From: Scylla paramamosain | Lineage: Eukaryota > Arthropoda > Malacostraca > Decapoda > Portunidae | Direction: 5' to 3' | Assembly (NCBI RefSeq): GCF_035594125.1 | Contig: NC_087168.1 | Coordinates: 7,680,650 to 7,744,649 of the forward strand | DNA: 64,000 nt | Shown here: piece by piece, positions 31,941 to 43,499 of the stretch | Layout: every line of letters starts with the position of its first letter | Numbering within the stretch: position 1 is the stretch's first letter | Notes under the pieces: generated by a model | The model's input: the letters and a program-made list of their open reading frames with translations, nothing else | Told to the model about the DNA's origin: nothing | Database searches by the model: none | Program-made: the position numbers and the translations under genes

Positions 31941-33738
31941 CTATCCAGCTTCCTCAGCATGGTCCCTCTTCTTGGAACATTTCTTCTGGAACTCAAAGGT
32001 AGAGAGTTCCCCAGCAGAATATTTTCCCCACAGCTTCTCAAGAGCAGCTTGCTTCAATTTGGTTTCCTGCCTACAGTGACAGTGGACAACCTGCTGGCAC
32101 ACAAGCTCAACAGTGTGCTCAAGGTTCTCAGCCTCCTGGTCAAGCAGCAGAATCAAAATATACATGTTTGGATGATAATGTGGCAGCTCAGAGTTCAGGT
32201 GATTATACCACCCCTCACAGTCGTTGTTGGTCCTCAAGAAATGACAGAATGTTGACCAGGACTCAGGCTTATGGTGCTTGTGGTTGATCTATGACCTCTC
32301 AATATAGTTGGTTAGATCAGCTAGGCACTCATCAGGAGGGCACCGGCTCTTCAGCTGCTGAAATGCACCAGGGATGTGCTCATGAGGCAAATGAGGTAGC
32401 GCCATCATGTAGCAGATATAGTCCTGCACCTTGCTAGGCTTCTGGTAGGCAGCATGAAGACCAACATTGACAATGCGGCAGTAGATAGCCTGGCTCCAGT
32501 GGAACCAGCAGCCCTTCACTTGAACATTCAGAACAGCATGCACTGCTGACCAAATGGCAGACTCAAAGTCAGCGACAATCTCCTCGACTTGGCGACCAGG
32601 TGTCAGCGCTGTGATGGCTTGGAAGACAGCTTTGTAGTCTGCCTTCTTCCAGCATGTCATCTGGATGAAGCACAACGGGTCCTGCTTCATAGTACCACCA
32701 GACCACAGAAAGCCATGGATGGAATACAGCTGGATGAATGGCTCCCTGGTGCACTTAAATGTGCCATCAGTGAACCATCTCTTGGCCTTAGTCAGAAACT
32801 CTAGCTGCTTCTTTATTGCAAAGATCAGGAATCGCTCTCTCTCATGAGTGACATCTTGCCTGAAGAAGTCGATCGGAACATGACACATGTTGATTTTGAA
32901 GTCCTTTGTAGCTGGGTGACTTGGCCGAAGACCAGCTCAAGCATGATGGGCAGCATGCTTCAAGTTGTCAATTGAAGGAAGTTGGGCCCCTGGAGGCACC
33001 TGGCTAAGAGCCTCATCGATGATGGGACTGGCATGTCTGAAAATATCCTTCCTTGCTGCCTCATGGATGATCTTGCCCAACTTAGCACACATAGCAAATG
33101 TATCTTCTGGAGCATGAGTGTGGTTGGGACCTTCATGAATGTAGACATCATCTTGGTACCCAACCTTTGCCTTACAGCTCTTGCTGTTATGTCGAGAGCA
33201 GATGTAAGGTGTCTTGCTTTTGCCCACTGTCCAGATGACATACGTGTAGCCCACAGTATCAGCAAGTAGTTCGCCACCCCTTCATGAAGCCCCTGGCAGG
33301 ATCTTGTAGCTAATCTCCACTTCTTCAGGAACATTTGGTGGATGATTGATGGACTGCACCAGCTGGTCAGTAACAACAAATGGTACAGAGATATTGAAGT
33401 TGTCCTCCGAGATATCAGTTTCAACCACATTGGAGGTCACATTAGCAGCAGCAGATGGAGCAGCAGGAGACTGGAGTCTAGTAGACTGCATCAGGGTCCT
33501 GAGTAGATAGAGTGGAGTTACTGGTGTATGAAGAACACTTAACACAGTTCCAGGGGAACTCGTTCATCTGGCTCAGGAGGTGGTAATGATCCTCAGAAAT
33601 GTTGGTGTTACAAGCTCTGTATTGCCAACGGTTACAGGTGTCACACTGAAGGCACTGTTGGATGCCCTTACAGGACTTCCTGCAGACCATATAAGGATAT
33701 TTAGCAGGCATGGTGTAGCATTGAGGAGGTGTTGTCAC
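31941..33738 (-). pseudogene. MULE-1 transposase (PHD, FLYWCH, DDE), frameshifted
   Basis: Consecutive minus-strand frames encode the following. A Cys-rich PHD-like finger lies at 33738-33478 (CLQCDTCNRWQYRACNT). A FLYWCH-type finger at 33254-32937 has YTYVIWTVG and ends GPNHTHAPED. The catalytic core at 32888-32289 has WFTDGTFKC with the first Asp, VADFESAIW with the second, and CWFHWSQAI. The tail at 32237-31941 has TNNDCEGWYNHL with the Glu. The triad residues are present, but at least three frame changes interrupt the gene. It is closely related in layout to the MULE-2 protein. Confidence 0.8.
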
Positions 33739-34169
33739 AGTGCAGTCTGAAAAATTAATGCATCACATTGATTCACTTGTACTCATTTCATTTTCGAAGC
33801 AAAGCAGTCTAAGCACCTATTGGCATTGATTCAGTTCCATTCATTTCAATACATTTCAAAGCACCTGATTATTTGTTGTGAAGCTAGCGGTTGTAGTACA
33901 GTAATGCCTGAATTTAAACTACTTTCATTTGACGTATAGATTCTTGTATAACAACTCTAGTACTATAAATTAGCCATCTGTTCCATTTAAAGTGTAAGAA
34001 TATCATACTGAAAATCATATCAATATATGAAAATCACCAATTCTTATTTTAGACCTGGTCAAGTGACACTCCACACCTGGTCAGGTGGCACAACACACCT
34101 GGTCAAGTGTCTCTCCACACCTGGTCAAATGACTGGTCAAATGAAAAACTGGTCAACGGTCTTACATTC

Positions 34170-34785
34170 GAATGAAATGATTGAGAAGAAAAAGAAGGAT
34201 TTGGGTAAATTGTACTTAGCTTTTCTAGATACAGAGAAAGCTTATGATAGAATGAACAGAGAAATACTAGGTAGAGTCTTAAAAAAGATTGAATTGAGTG
34301 CAAAGATAGTTAACATAGTGCAAAGTATGTATTTGAACACAAGGGCTAGATACAGACTAGGAGACATAGAAACAGACTGGGTGAAGAGTGAGAGAGGAGT
34401 TAGGCAAGGCTGTATATTCTCACCAACCCTTTTTAGCCTGCATACAGAGGAGTTACCAGGCAGAATGAGAAGAAGGAATGTAGGGGTAAGTGTGGGGAGT
34501 GATAAAATATGTGTGCTTTTTTTATGCAGATAATGTAGTGGTTATGAGTGAATAGGCAGATGAGCTTCAAAGTTTGTTGGATGTTGTGGTTGGGTATGGA
34601 AAAGACTTTGGAGTGAGGTTTAGCAGTGAGAAAAGCAAGGTAATGATTGTGAATAGGTCAGAGGATGAAAGTAATTTGGTATGGAGACTTGGAGAGAATG
34701 AGTTGAAACAGGTGCAAGAATACAAGTACTTAGGGATGTGGATGAGTCCTTGTGGGTGTGGAAAGGCAAAGAAAGAAAAGATAAG
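34170..34785 (+). pseudogene. CR1-A reverse transcriptase, second part
   Basis: Frames 34027-34533 and 34574-34834 contain FLDTEKAYDRMNREILG (motif A), RGVRQGCIFSPTLF (motif B), and a frameshifted motif C around 34512-34535 (FYADN instead of LYADD). A TAG follows in VMSE*ADELQ. The sequence runs to 34785, where the BEL element begins. Confidence 0.8.
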
Positions 34786-35314
34786 TGTTACTGTACGTAA
34801 AGCGCACATACCTCATGTCATTATTCCTCGGTAATCATAAGTGAAATGTTCAATAGTTTTCTATTTGCATAAAAACATGTAATATGTGTAAGTATCAGTA
34901 TTCAGTGCTATATTAAGCACAAGAGCCGATGCTCACTTGTTAGTAGAGTGTGGTTAACCCGCTGGTTACCTGCAAGCTTCACTTATGGCCAAGTCGCACT
35001 CAAAGACAGGCAGGAAAATGACCAAGGTAGATACTTTAATTTTGTAGTAAAAACTGACTGTTATAGTGCCAGGTTGATTGCATGTATTGTTAATGAATAT
35101 TGTAATATGTTGAAAGTGTTTAATATCAGTGTAGAATGTTTTTTTTTTTTTATAAGAAACTGAGACCAAGAAGTTGTTCACAGTTCTTAGTCATGCCTAC
35201 CTCATCAATAAATGTCAGAGAGAGAGAACGGCCTTTCCTCAACCCAACGATGATGGGTGTGATCAGTAAAACAGATCACCTGAGAGCTAATGAAGACCTG
35301 CCAGTGCAACTACA
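34786..35314 (+). repeat. BEL 5' LTR
   Basis: 529 bp, begins TGTTACTGTACG and ends CTACA, so it has TG...CA termini. It is about 90% alike to the 3' LTR by eye and carries ~46 bp (around 34873-34925) missing from the 3' LTR. Confidence 0.88.
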
Positions 35315-35639
35315 GTAAGAACCTGATCCCACAAGTAAGAACTCACTCCACAAGCAAGAAATTGGCTCCACATGATACTGTAGCAAGAGTGAGTCACAGG
35401 ATGAGGGGACCCTGATGTAAGCCTATAGGTTGACTTCTGAGGCCCCAGGGTCAGCTCTATCCTTGACGACAACCACTCCCTTCTCCTCACAGTGCCTCAC
35501 CACCATTTTGTAGAACCCATGGTCACAGGCAAGAAAGTATAATAGTATGTATATGCACTGAATTGAGTAGCCTAAGTGAAAGAAAATTACCCACAACTAG
35601 CTAGTATTAGAGTGGTAATTCTAATTGCTCTTTCAGTGT

Positions 35640-37874
35640 CTCAGTATTGACACAATTAAGTTGTTAGATATGTCTGATACTGAGGAAATTAATGCCGTAG
35701 ATGGCCTTAGGGAAGGTGAGGATGAGCAAGTGGACAAGCTTATAATGAATAAGTTAGTGTCAGGGGACAAGTGCTGACCAACAAAGGAAGGGAATATCAA
35801 GTCAGTGTAACCAAAGGAAGAGCAGAGTCCTGTAAGCATAAATGGAGCAGTGTTACCAGCAAAATTAGGAAAGGACTAAACATTGTAATTAGTCCCCTTG
35901 AATTAGAGCCCGTGTCAAATGAAGCAATAGAGGCATTTCATCAGTATTATGTGGAATACACAAAGCTAAAACCAGAAAGGTCAGAAGAGCTATATGAAGA
36001 GCTGGAACACAACCAATGAGTTCACCATAAAATATTAGAAAGTATAGAATGTAAAAGGAAAGAGTTAAAGAGTGACAAAAGATTAATTTGTTCCAGCAAA
36101 TAGTCTTGACATTCTAGAGTCTCATCTACTTCATCATGTTCATCAGCACAAAGAAAGCAAAAAGCAGCAGCAAAGGTAGCCAGACTTAAAAAGAAAATGG
36201 AATATCATAATAGTTTAGCAAAGGCAGAAGTTATGTTAGCTAAGACTGCTGCAGAGGCAGAAGCAATGTTCTCAAAGAAAAAGAGAGAGAGAGAGAGAGA
36301 GAGATTTAGCAGTCACTAGTGCATAACTTAGTGCTCTTAGCTCAGTTGAAGAAGTAAAAATGCTTCCAGGTGATGATGGAAGTGTAGGGAAGAAAAGCTG
36401 TCTTCAACAATACATAGAGTCAAAATGAAATGAAAGCACAAGCAATTGCAAATCAACAAAGTGACAATGCCATGCCTCACAAATATGATACATTCCATGA
36501 CCTACAGGAACCTACCTCCTGCAATAGAGATAATGAACTGATGACAAATGAAGTAGATAGACAAATAGTTAGTAAACATCAAGCAGTGAATCTCAACCCT
36601 ACAGCTCAAAGTTTTGTACCAAGTTCTCATAGACACACTCATAATGTCAACATGCCTAATAATGTGAGACAGAATTATCATGCTTCTTCCCATCCTGGGG
36701 GAACTTTCGCAGTTAACATACCTGATCCCAAGTGGAGCCTCCCTCCAACAGAACCTGACATTTTTTGGTAGAGAACCCATGGAGTTTCCAAGTTGGATGA
36801 AAATCTTTGAAACTTATGTAGAATCTAGAACTTCTAGTAGTAGAGAGAGACTTGCCTACTTAAACAAGTATACAATTGGTGAGGCAAAGGATGCTATTAA
36901 AGTGTTAATACACTTTAACTCTGATGCTGACTATGGGCAAGCAAAGAAAATTCTTAGGGAGAGATTTGGAAACAAAAGTATCATAGCTGATGCTTAAACA
37001 AAAAAAAAAGTTAATGAACTGGCTACCAATCTCTCAGCATAATGGTCCAGCATTAACAGCATTCTCAGATTTTTTGAAGTGCTGTTTAGCTGCAATGAAA
37101 CACACTTCTCATTTGTCATTTCTGAATGACCCTAGAGAGGTGCTAGCAAAACTCCCTGATCATATTGTTCATGACTGGAGAAAGCAAGTAATGACATATC
37201 TTGATACTAACAGTAATAACAGCACTCCTAGTAGTGATGAAGAGCACCACCTCCCCTTGGAAATGTTATGTAAATTTATCCAGAAGGAAGCAAAAGGAGC
37301 AAGCAATCCCTTTGTTACCTGGGATTCAATAAATAGGGAAGTAAATGACTGGATCAAAATTCAAACAAAAGCAGCCAAATGGAAACCAAGGGAATCAAAT
37401 ACTATGACAAAGAATAGAGAGAGTAGAACCTTCATGGCTAAATCAATTGAGGAAAAAACCAATGTAGTCATTCCAAAGTAAAGTAATGTACAAGTCAACA
37501 AACATTATCCCAAGGAGCAGGAAAGGAAAGGACTGTTCTGTCACTACTCTATAAAGAATCATGATTTAGATGATTGCATGGAATTTGCCAAACTTGATGG
37601 TAATACCAGGTACACATTTACTAAAGAGAGATGGTTATGTACAGGGTGTTTAAAAATGGCTCATAAGGGAAAAGATTATAGAAGAAGGAAAGTATGTCAG
37701 AGATACCATCCCACAGCTCTTCACAATGATGACACGATGAGAATTGAGAGCCATGGGATGCCAGAACAAACAACTCAGCCTAAAAGTGATAAACCCACAA
37801 CAGTAGTAGCAAATAAACTCAAAGTGACAGAATCAGTGACACATGGCATGCACACCACGATATTTACTGTATAG
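35640..37874 (+). pseudogene. BEL gag region (DUF1759-like) with zinc knuckle
   Basis: Broken plus-strand frames lie at 35771-36019, 36430-36771, 36680-36997, 36990-37481 and 37578-37874. The block REPMEFPSWMKIFETYVES, then AYLNKYTIGEAKDAI and LRERFGN, follows the BEL gag (DUF1759) pattern. Further on, LCTGCLKMAHKGKDY and CQRYHPTALH match the BEL zinc-knuckle segment. Frame changes occur near 36770, 36995 and 37481. A short (AG)n lies at 36284-36304. Confidence 0.75.
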
Positions 37875-37889
37875 TTACATCATGTTAAC

Positions 37890-38396
37890 AATGAAGAGAA
37901 TAAAGTTTTAGTGTATGCTCTACTGGATGAGTAGTCTGACGCTTCATTCATCAAGGAAAGCACTCTGGATAAATTGGGAGTTAGTGGGCCATCAGTGTCA
38001 CTTAATATTCACACAATAAGTGGAAAACAAATCACTGATTCTACCCAAATTCATGGACTTAAAGTGAGAGGTTATAATGAAGAAGTGGAAATACCAATCC
38101 CATCAGTATATTCAGCAGAAAACATTTTAGTTGGATGGAGTCAGATACCAAGGCCTGAGATTGCTTGTAACTGGCCCCACTTAAAGGCAATCTCTAAGAA
38201 ACTAATGAAATATGACCCAAATGTTGACATAGGACTCCTCATTGGTCTTGATTGTGCAGAAGCCATCATGGCAGAAGAGCAAATAGCAGGTGATAGTAAG
38301 AAGTATCCCTATGCACGTAGGACAGAGCTAGGTTGGGGGATCATTGGCAGAATCTCTCCTCATACAAGTCCAGTGGAGGATACAGTGGTAGTCTAA
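37890..38396 (+). pseudogene. BEL aspartic protease region
   Basis: The protease-like start YALLDE is followed by a TAG (37931-37933) where the active-site loop continues (SDASFIKESTLDKLGV). Downstream are NIHTISGKQI, NILVGWSQIPRP, NVDIGLLIGLDCAEAI and ELGWGIIGRI, all typical of the DUF1758/peptidase segment of BEL polyproteins. The stop in the active-site region makes it non-functional. Confidence 0.75.
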
Positions 38397-38705
38397 ACAG
38401 TGACACAAGAAGTAGAAATCAATGAAGAAAAGAGGGTTAATTTCTTAGTGGTTCCTACTAAAACCAAAGAGATGATTAATCCTTCTCAAGTGAGAGATAT
38501 GTTTGAACTTGACTTCAGTGACAGAAAGTCAGCTGACACTTCATTATCATATGAAGATAAAGGTTTATGAGTAAGATGAAAGAAGGAGTACATCAGCTGA
38601 AGGATGGGTATTATGAGTTACCCCTTCCTCTTAAAGATGATAATGTCAAGCTTCCAAACAACAAGCTATTAGCAGAGCAGAAACTCAAGAAGTCAAGAGC
38701 TAAAC

Positions 38706-39299
38706 TTGAGAAGGATAGTCAACACAAAGATGATTATAAAGTGTTTTATGGATGATATGATTACCAAAGGTTATACAGAGGTTGTGCCGACAAAGGATTT
38801 AGTTAGGAATGATGGTAAGGTCTGGTACATTCCACATCATGGAGTCTATCATCCGAGGAAGCCAAAGAAGTTGAGAGTTGTATTTGACTGTAGTGCAAAC
38901 TACAGGAACCAGTCATTAAACAGTCACCTGTTACAAGGCCCAGACCTTACCAATAAACTTGTTGGAGTGTTGTGTAGGTTTAGGCAAGAAAGCATTGCAC
39001 TTGTATGTGATATAGAAGCAATGTACCATCCAGTGAAGGTCAACCCAGAACATAGAGACATGTTAAGATTCCTTTGGTGGAAAAATGGTGACCTTAATGA
39101 TGAGATAGCTGAATACAGGATGACAGCTCACCTGTCTGGGGCTACATCATCTCCAAGTGTAGCTAACTTTGCACTTAAGAAAGCTGCAGATGACTACAGG
39201 TGTGGATCCGATGCAGCCAAATTTGTAAGAAATAACTTTTATGTTGATGATGGTTTGAAGTCAGTAGCTACAATGGATGAAGCTGTCACTCTTATTTAG
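38706..39299 (+). pseudogene. BEL reverse transcriptase domain
   Basis: A 197-codon frame shows VWYIPHHGVYHPRKPKKLRV, VFDCSAN, LLQGPDLTNKLVGVL, LVCDIEAMYHPVKV (motif A), SGATSSPSVANFAL and FYVDDGLKSV (YVDD motif C), diagnostic for BEL/Pao RT. It is followed by a TAG at 39297. Confidence 0.85.
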
Positions 39300-39402
39300 C
39301 AGAGCAAACAAGGAAGGCTTTAACTTTCATAAATTTTTGTCAAACAATAAAGATGTATTAGCTGCAACTTCTCCTCACATGAGATCAGATGGAGTTTAAA
39401 GT

Positions 39403-40113
39403 TTGGATTTTAGTAAGAATGAAGACACACTGCCTATAGAAAGAACTTTGGGAATTAAGTGGTGCATAGAATCTGATACATTTCAATTTAAAATAAAATT
39501 GAAAGACAAGCCACTTACCAGGAGAGGCATTCTGTCAACAGTGAGCTCTATATATGATCCATTAGGTCTAGTGTCATTTCTCACACCGACTGGAATGCAA
39601 ATTTTAGATTAATTGTGTAAGAATGCAGTTGAATGGGATGATGAGGTGCCAGATTGTCAAACCTAAATGGATAAAATGGGAAGATGAGCTGCACAAACTA
39701 GACCAGCTAAAAGTACCTAGATGTTACAAACCTGATGACTTTGGGGAAGTAGAAATGGTTGAACTCCATCACTTTTCAGATGCCTGCCAAGAGGGATATG
39801 ACCAGTGCTCATATATCAGATTAATTAGTAAGACTGGCCAAATTCGTTGTGCATTAATAATGGCAAAGTCACGTGTCACACCTCTAAAAACCATGACAAT
39901 TACCAGACTAGAACTGGCAGCAACAGTGGTGTCAGTTAGAATCCATAAACTTATAAAGGGAGAACTTGAGTATAATAATGTGGAAAAAGTATTTTGGACA
40001 GACAGCAAAGTAGTCCTTAGTTACATTGCAAATGAAGCAAAGAGATTCCATGTATATGTTGGTAATAGAGTAGAAACAATTAGAAATCACACTTCACCAG
40101 ATCAGTGGAAATT
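39403..40113 (+). pseudogene. BEL Pao-type connection and RNase H region
   Basis: Frames 39403-39612 and 39623-40117 contain RTLGIKWCIESDTF, RRGILSTVSSIYDPLGLVSF, FSDACQEGYDQCSYIRLIS, TITRLELAATVVSVRI and VFWTDSKVVLSYI, the RNase H-like region of BEL polyproteins. The coding sequence stops at SPDQWK, where the DIRS-related insertion begins; it resumes at ~48212 with YNPADHASR. Confidence 0.85.
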
Positions 40114-40425
40114 GTAGAAGTACATGAGACTTACCGCAGGTCAGTTGAAATGTGCTTCGGATTTTATGATGCAAATCACCTCTGCCAGCAGTGAGCTTTC
40201 ATATGAGACACCATGCTGCTTTACCACTTAGACTTTAAAGTGTACGACCACCCACATGATAATTTTTTAAGCAATCCAACGTAACTGTCCAAGTATGTGA
40301 CACCCTCTAGCTTAGGGAAGGAGCGGAGGGCATATGAAAGCTCACTGCTGGCAGAGGTGATTTGCATCATAAAATCCGAAGCACATTTCAACTGACCTGC
40401 GGTAAGTCTCATGTACTTCTACAAT
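40111..40425. repeat. Perfect 95-bp hairpin at DIRS terminus
   Basis: Arms 40111-40205 and 40331-40425 are exact reverse complements over 95 bp, with a 125-bp loop. The arm plus the first loop bases (tgcaaatcacctctgcc, then tatgagacaccatgctgctt) resemble the DIRS terminal repeat at 48150-48216, so the hairpin looks like paired termini of a related DIRS element with its middle lost. It abuts the BEL coding sequence on its left and the DIRS terminal repeat on its right. Confidence 0.85.
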
Positions 40426-40641
40426 ATTATGTCTGCAAATCACTCCTCTGCCACCACTCGCTTTCCTATGAGATTTTGAAGCCATGTGGGTGGAGTACAG
40501 AACATAAGTAATCAAGAATGTGCAATGGGTAAAGAAAACATACGAGAAACAAAATAACTTATTGTGATGAAGTTACATATTCAATACATATGTATGTAAT
40601 TAATCAAAAAAAAAATTCCTTGCAACTAAAGGTGGTACACA

Positions 40642-41562
40642 CTAACCCAGTACCCCTTCCTGGAAAGTGTCAATGTCCCCAAGAACCTCTTTGTCATAAT
40701 GCTTGGCAAAAGTAGTTTCCCTTGACCACCCGGCCTTTGCCAAGATATGTGCAATTGGTACCGCCATGGCCTTTGCCCTCGATGCTGCAGCCTGCCTAAC
40801 GTTGCCAGCTGAATAGATCTTGGTGTCCACACCCGACCTGTTCAGCATAATTCTGAGCCATCTAGCAATAGTGTCTCTAGTGACAGGTTTATGGGGTCTC
40901 ACAATACTAAGGAGTAAAGGACCGTTCCTATGATCCCCATCAGTCCGAAACTGGGCAGTCCTCTCAATGTACATTTTTAATGTCTCACAAACACATAGCC
41001 TCTTATCAGTAGCGTATGCTGTAAATTGCACATATTTTACATTGAATTTTGGCCGACATTGCTTAATGCTATCCCCTAATGATACACAAATAGAGATTTC
41101 ACCAATGGAAATATTGTTCAACACTAACAAATGCAACGTTTGCACTCTGGCAGCTTGTGTGAGTGCCATCAGCATTACTAGTTTCAGTGTGAGTTCTTTT
41201 AGTGTAAGTATGCGTAACGGCTCCAGGGTACGCAGCTGTTCCAGCACCAACTTTACATCCCAGGTCTGTGTGTAACAGGACACAGGTGGTCTCAGGTTGA
41301 AGACTCCCCTCAGAAATCTGTTAACCAGAGGGTGATTCCCCGCTCAGCACCCATCCACCACGATGCCAAGTGAAGAGAGGGCTCCCCTTGCTGTGTTAAT
41401 GCAGTCATAGGCAACACCCCTGTGGAAAGTGTCAGATAAAAATTGTATGACATCTGTTAAACTGGGAGTAAAGGGATTGATGTGCCCTCTGTCACAAAAC
41501 TGTAGCCATCTGGTGACATGTGTCTGATACTGTCTCTGTGTCGCTGGTTTCCAGGAGGCCAT
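40642..41562 (-). pseudogene. DIRS tyrosine recombinase
   Basis: Frame 41562-41344 carries the N-terminal core-binding part (SWKPATQRQYQTHVTRWLQF). After a stop and frame change, 41283-40642 carries the catalytic part: AARVQTLHLL (first Arg), SAGNVRQAAASRAKAM (second Arg box, where relatives have H-x-x-R; here the His position is Gly) and AKHYDKEV (candidate catalytic Tyr). Recombinases of this type integrate the circular DNA form without target duplication. The in-frame stop at ~41344 and the altered box suggest an inactive copy. Confidence 0.8.
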
Positions 41563-41598
41563 GAGGATGTCCGTACCCGCTGTCGAAATGCCTCTTGC

Positions 41599-42071
41599 TC
41601 AAAGGTGTTGCCGGACAAGAGACATGCCATCAACCGGGTGTGCTTCATGACAGGGTGTTCCTCCTCTGAAGCTGGATGCCGCAGAATATCCTTCCTCCAC
41701 ATGATTATCCGGGGCTCGGTGATGAGCATCTTCAGGAGGATTCCCATCCAAGGTTGTGATGGCCATAAGGGCACAATGAACCACCCTCTCGCCATCTCTG
41801 CACGCAACTTTTGAAGGCATCTGGCAATCAGAGCAAACAGGGGAAAAATGTAGACCAGAGGAAACTGTGACCAAGGTATAGTAAAGGCATCAAAGTGTTC
41901 TGCCTCTGGGTCAGGATGCCAAGAACAAAAACGAGGAACCTGGTTATTTAACCTGGAGGCAAACAGATCAACGCTGGGGACACCAAAAATTTTGTAAAGC
42001 TCTCTAAAAATTCTCACATTTAATTTCCATTCATGTCTATCATTAAACTGTCTTGAAGCTGCATCTGCCAT
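41599..42071 (-). pseudogene. DIRS methyltransferase-like / post-RNase H region
   Basis: The frame starts MADAASRQFNDRHEWKLN and contains VPSVDLFASRLNNQVPRFCS and FDAFTIPWSQFPLVYIFPLF. This is the conserved DIRS segment downstream of RNase H; in DIRS/Ngaro literature a Dam-like methyltransferase domain is described here. I see no clear methyltransferase catalytic motif, so the name is by position. The reading frame extends to 41457 and overlaps the recombinase start. Confidence 0.7.
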
Positions 42072-42156
42072 AGAATTACCACTCCCTGGGATGTGAGAAC
42101 ATGTAATCCAAACATTGTATTCTGTACACCACTCCCAGATTTCCCGACTGATGTTA

Positions 42157-42480
42157 TTACATGCTGGTGATTTCGTGCCTCCCCATTTGATTTATATAAG
42201 CTACTGCTGTGGCGTTGTCTGAAAACACCTTAATGTGCTTTCCTCTGATCAGATGGGCAAAGGACTTCACTGCAAATAGGATGGCTTTTAGTTCCTTTGA
42301 GTTTATATGTAATCCCATTTCAGTCTCGGACCATCTGCCATTAATAGATTGGCCATTAAGGCATCCACCCCAACCCAAGTTTGAGGCATCCGTGTAAAGG
42401 TGTAATTCTGTGCCAGTTCTAAGAATTTTTCTGTCTTGTACGTCAACATTAGTGATCCACCAAAGGAGATCTTTCTTCAT
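42157..42480 (-). pseudogene. DIRS RNase H domain
   Basis: A 107-codon frame contains LHLYTDASNLGWGGCL (first Asp), INSKELKAILFAV (Glu) and KVFSDNATAVAYIN (second Asp), the three visible RNase H acidic motifs. A stop and frame change separate it from the RT frame (42661-43455) and from the next frame. Confidence 0.85.
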
Positions 42481-42660
42481 GTCAGCTGTGATGTCTATCC
42501 ACTTGTCAAAATTACCTTTTGCTGCAATGCTGAGATTTTCGCCATCTCTAGGTACCTATAATGTAATTTCCCCATTTCAACCGCGGGCGGGAACTGCCGC
42601 AACCAAGTATCCGATCACTTTGGCCACATTCCTGATCATGTCACGACTCCGGTGAATAAG

Positions 42661-43455
42661 TCATGTGCAGCTTTGAACTATTTTCTCTGTCCTTCTGTCA
42701 GGTAAAGTAACTGTCATTGACACAGAGTCTATGATGTTTCCCAAATATTCCAAACGCTGCATTGGCACAAAGACAGATTTCTTCACATTAATACAAAAGC
42801 CTACCTGCTGAAGTAGCTCGAGCGTTGCATTAATACTCTCATAGCATCCTTCTAACGAACAGTGGGTAATAAGAGTGTCATCTATGTAACTTGTAATGGT
42901 GTAACCTCTCTGTCTCAAGATAGCAAAAACAGGTTTCATTAACTTAGTGAATAGGCGAGGCCCTTCAGAAACCACATTTGGAAGGCAGGTAAATTGATAG
43001 ATCTTGCCTTGCCACCGAAAACAAAGAAATTTCTGTTGCTCCTCCGCAATCCTGACCGAATAGTAAGCGTGTCTGAGGTCCACAGAGGTCATGTAATCCC
43101 CTTTGTTCACCAGACGAACAGCCTGCTCAAAATTTTCCATTTTAAAATGTTTGTAATCAATGTGCCTGTTTAGTTTTTCCAAGTTTAATATCATTCTATA
43201 GCCACCATCCTTATTCTGACGCAGAAATACAGGGGATAAAATCTGACCCTCCTGTCTTATTGTAAGTTTTAAAACCCCAAGGTCTAATAGCTTATCAACC
43301 TCTTGAGTGACAATACATCTTTCCTCTTCACTAAAACCATAAGTAATATCCTCAGAAAATAAGTGACTGATCTCATCAACTTTAATATCCAAATGGCAAT
43401 GTGCCACAATGTCAAGAATATTAGGATCATGTGTCAATTTTTTCCACTCATGCAC
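42661..43455 (-). CDS. DIRS reverse transcriptase
   Basis: A 264-codon frame without internal stops contains VLKLTIRQEGQILSPVFLR, GGYRMILNLEKLNRHI, TSVDLRHAYYSVRI (motif A), FTCLPNVVSEGPRLFTKLM (motif B-like) and SYIDDTLITH (YIDD, motif C), then EYLGNIID. The layout and the LR-QKDGGYR-like start are typical of DIRS RT. In canonical copies the B region is P-F-G-L-(S/A)-x-A-P; here VVSEGP is altered. The frame ends at a TGA just before the RNase H part, so the polyprotein is broken. Confidence 0.8.
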   Translation of the reverse strand: MHEWKKLTHDPNILDIVAHCHLDIKVDEISHLFSEDITYGFSEEERCIVTQEVDKLLDLGVLKLTIRQEGQILSPVFLRQNKDGGYRMILNLEKLNRHIDYKHFKMENFEQAVRLVNKGDYMTSVDLRHAYYSVRIAEEQQKFLCFRWQGKIYQFTCLPNVVSEGPRLFTKLMKPVFAILRQRGYTITSYIDDTLITHCSLEGCYESINATLELLQQVGFCINVKKSVFVPMQRLEYLGNIIDSVSMTVTLPDRRTEKIVQSCT

Positions 43456-43499
43456 AAATTGTTGAAGCCTGCCTGCTTCAAAATCAGGTCTTATCTCAA

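Larger units (their letters stand above)
31632..34169 (-). mobile_element. MULE-1 DNA transposon (2538 bp)
   Basis: The element is flanked by the 8-bp direct repeat GAATGAAA (31624-31631, 34170-34177); the undisturbed site is seen in CR1-like copy C near 53279. Inverted ends share TGACCAGTTTTTCATTTGAC (31647 onward and its mirror at ~34133-34155); the outermost ~13 bp match poorly. Repeated tgaccagg words fill both subterminal regions. It carries a broken minus-strand PHD-FLYWCH-MULE transposase. An 8-9 bp duplication is typical of Mutator-like elements. Confidence 0.85.

Noticed and set aside
32569..32888. Plus-strand ORFs opposite the MULE-1 core
   Set aside because: Antisense shadows; the minus strand carries the DDE residues and the FHW motif.
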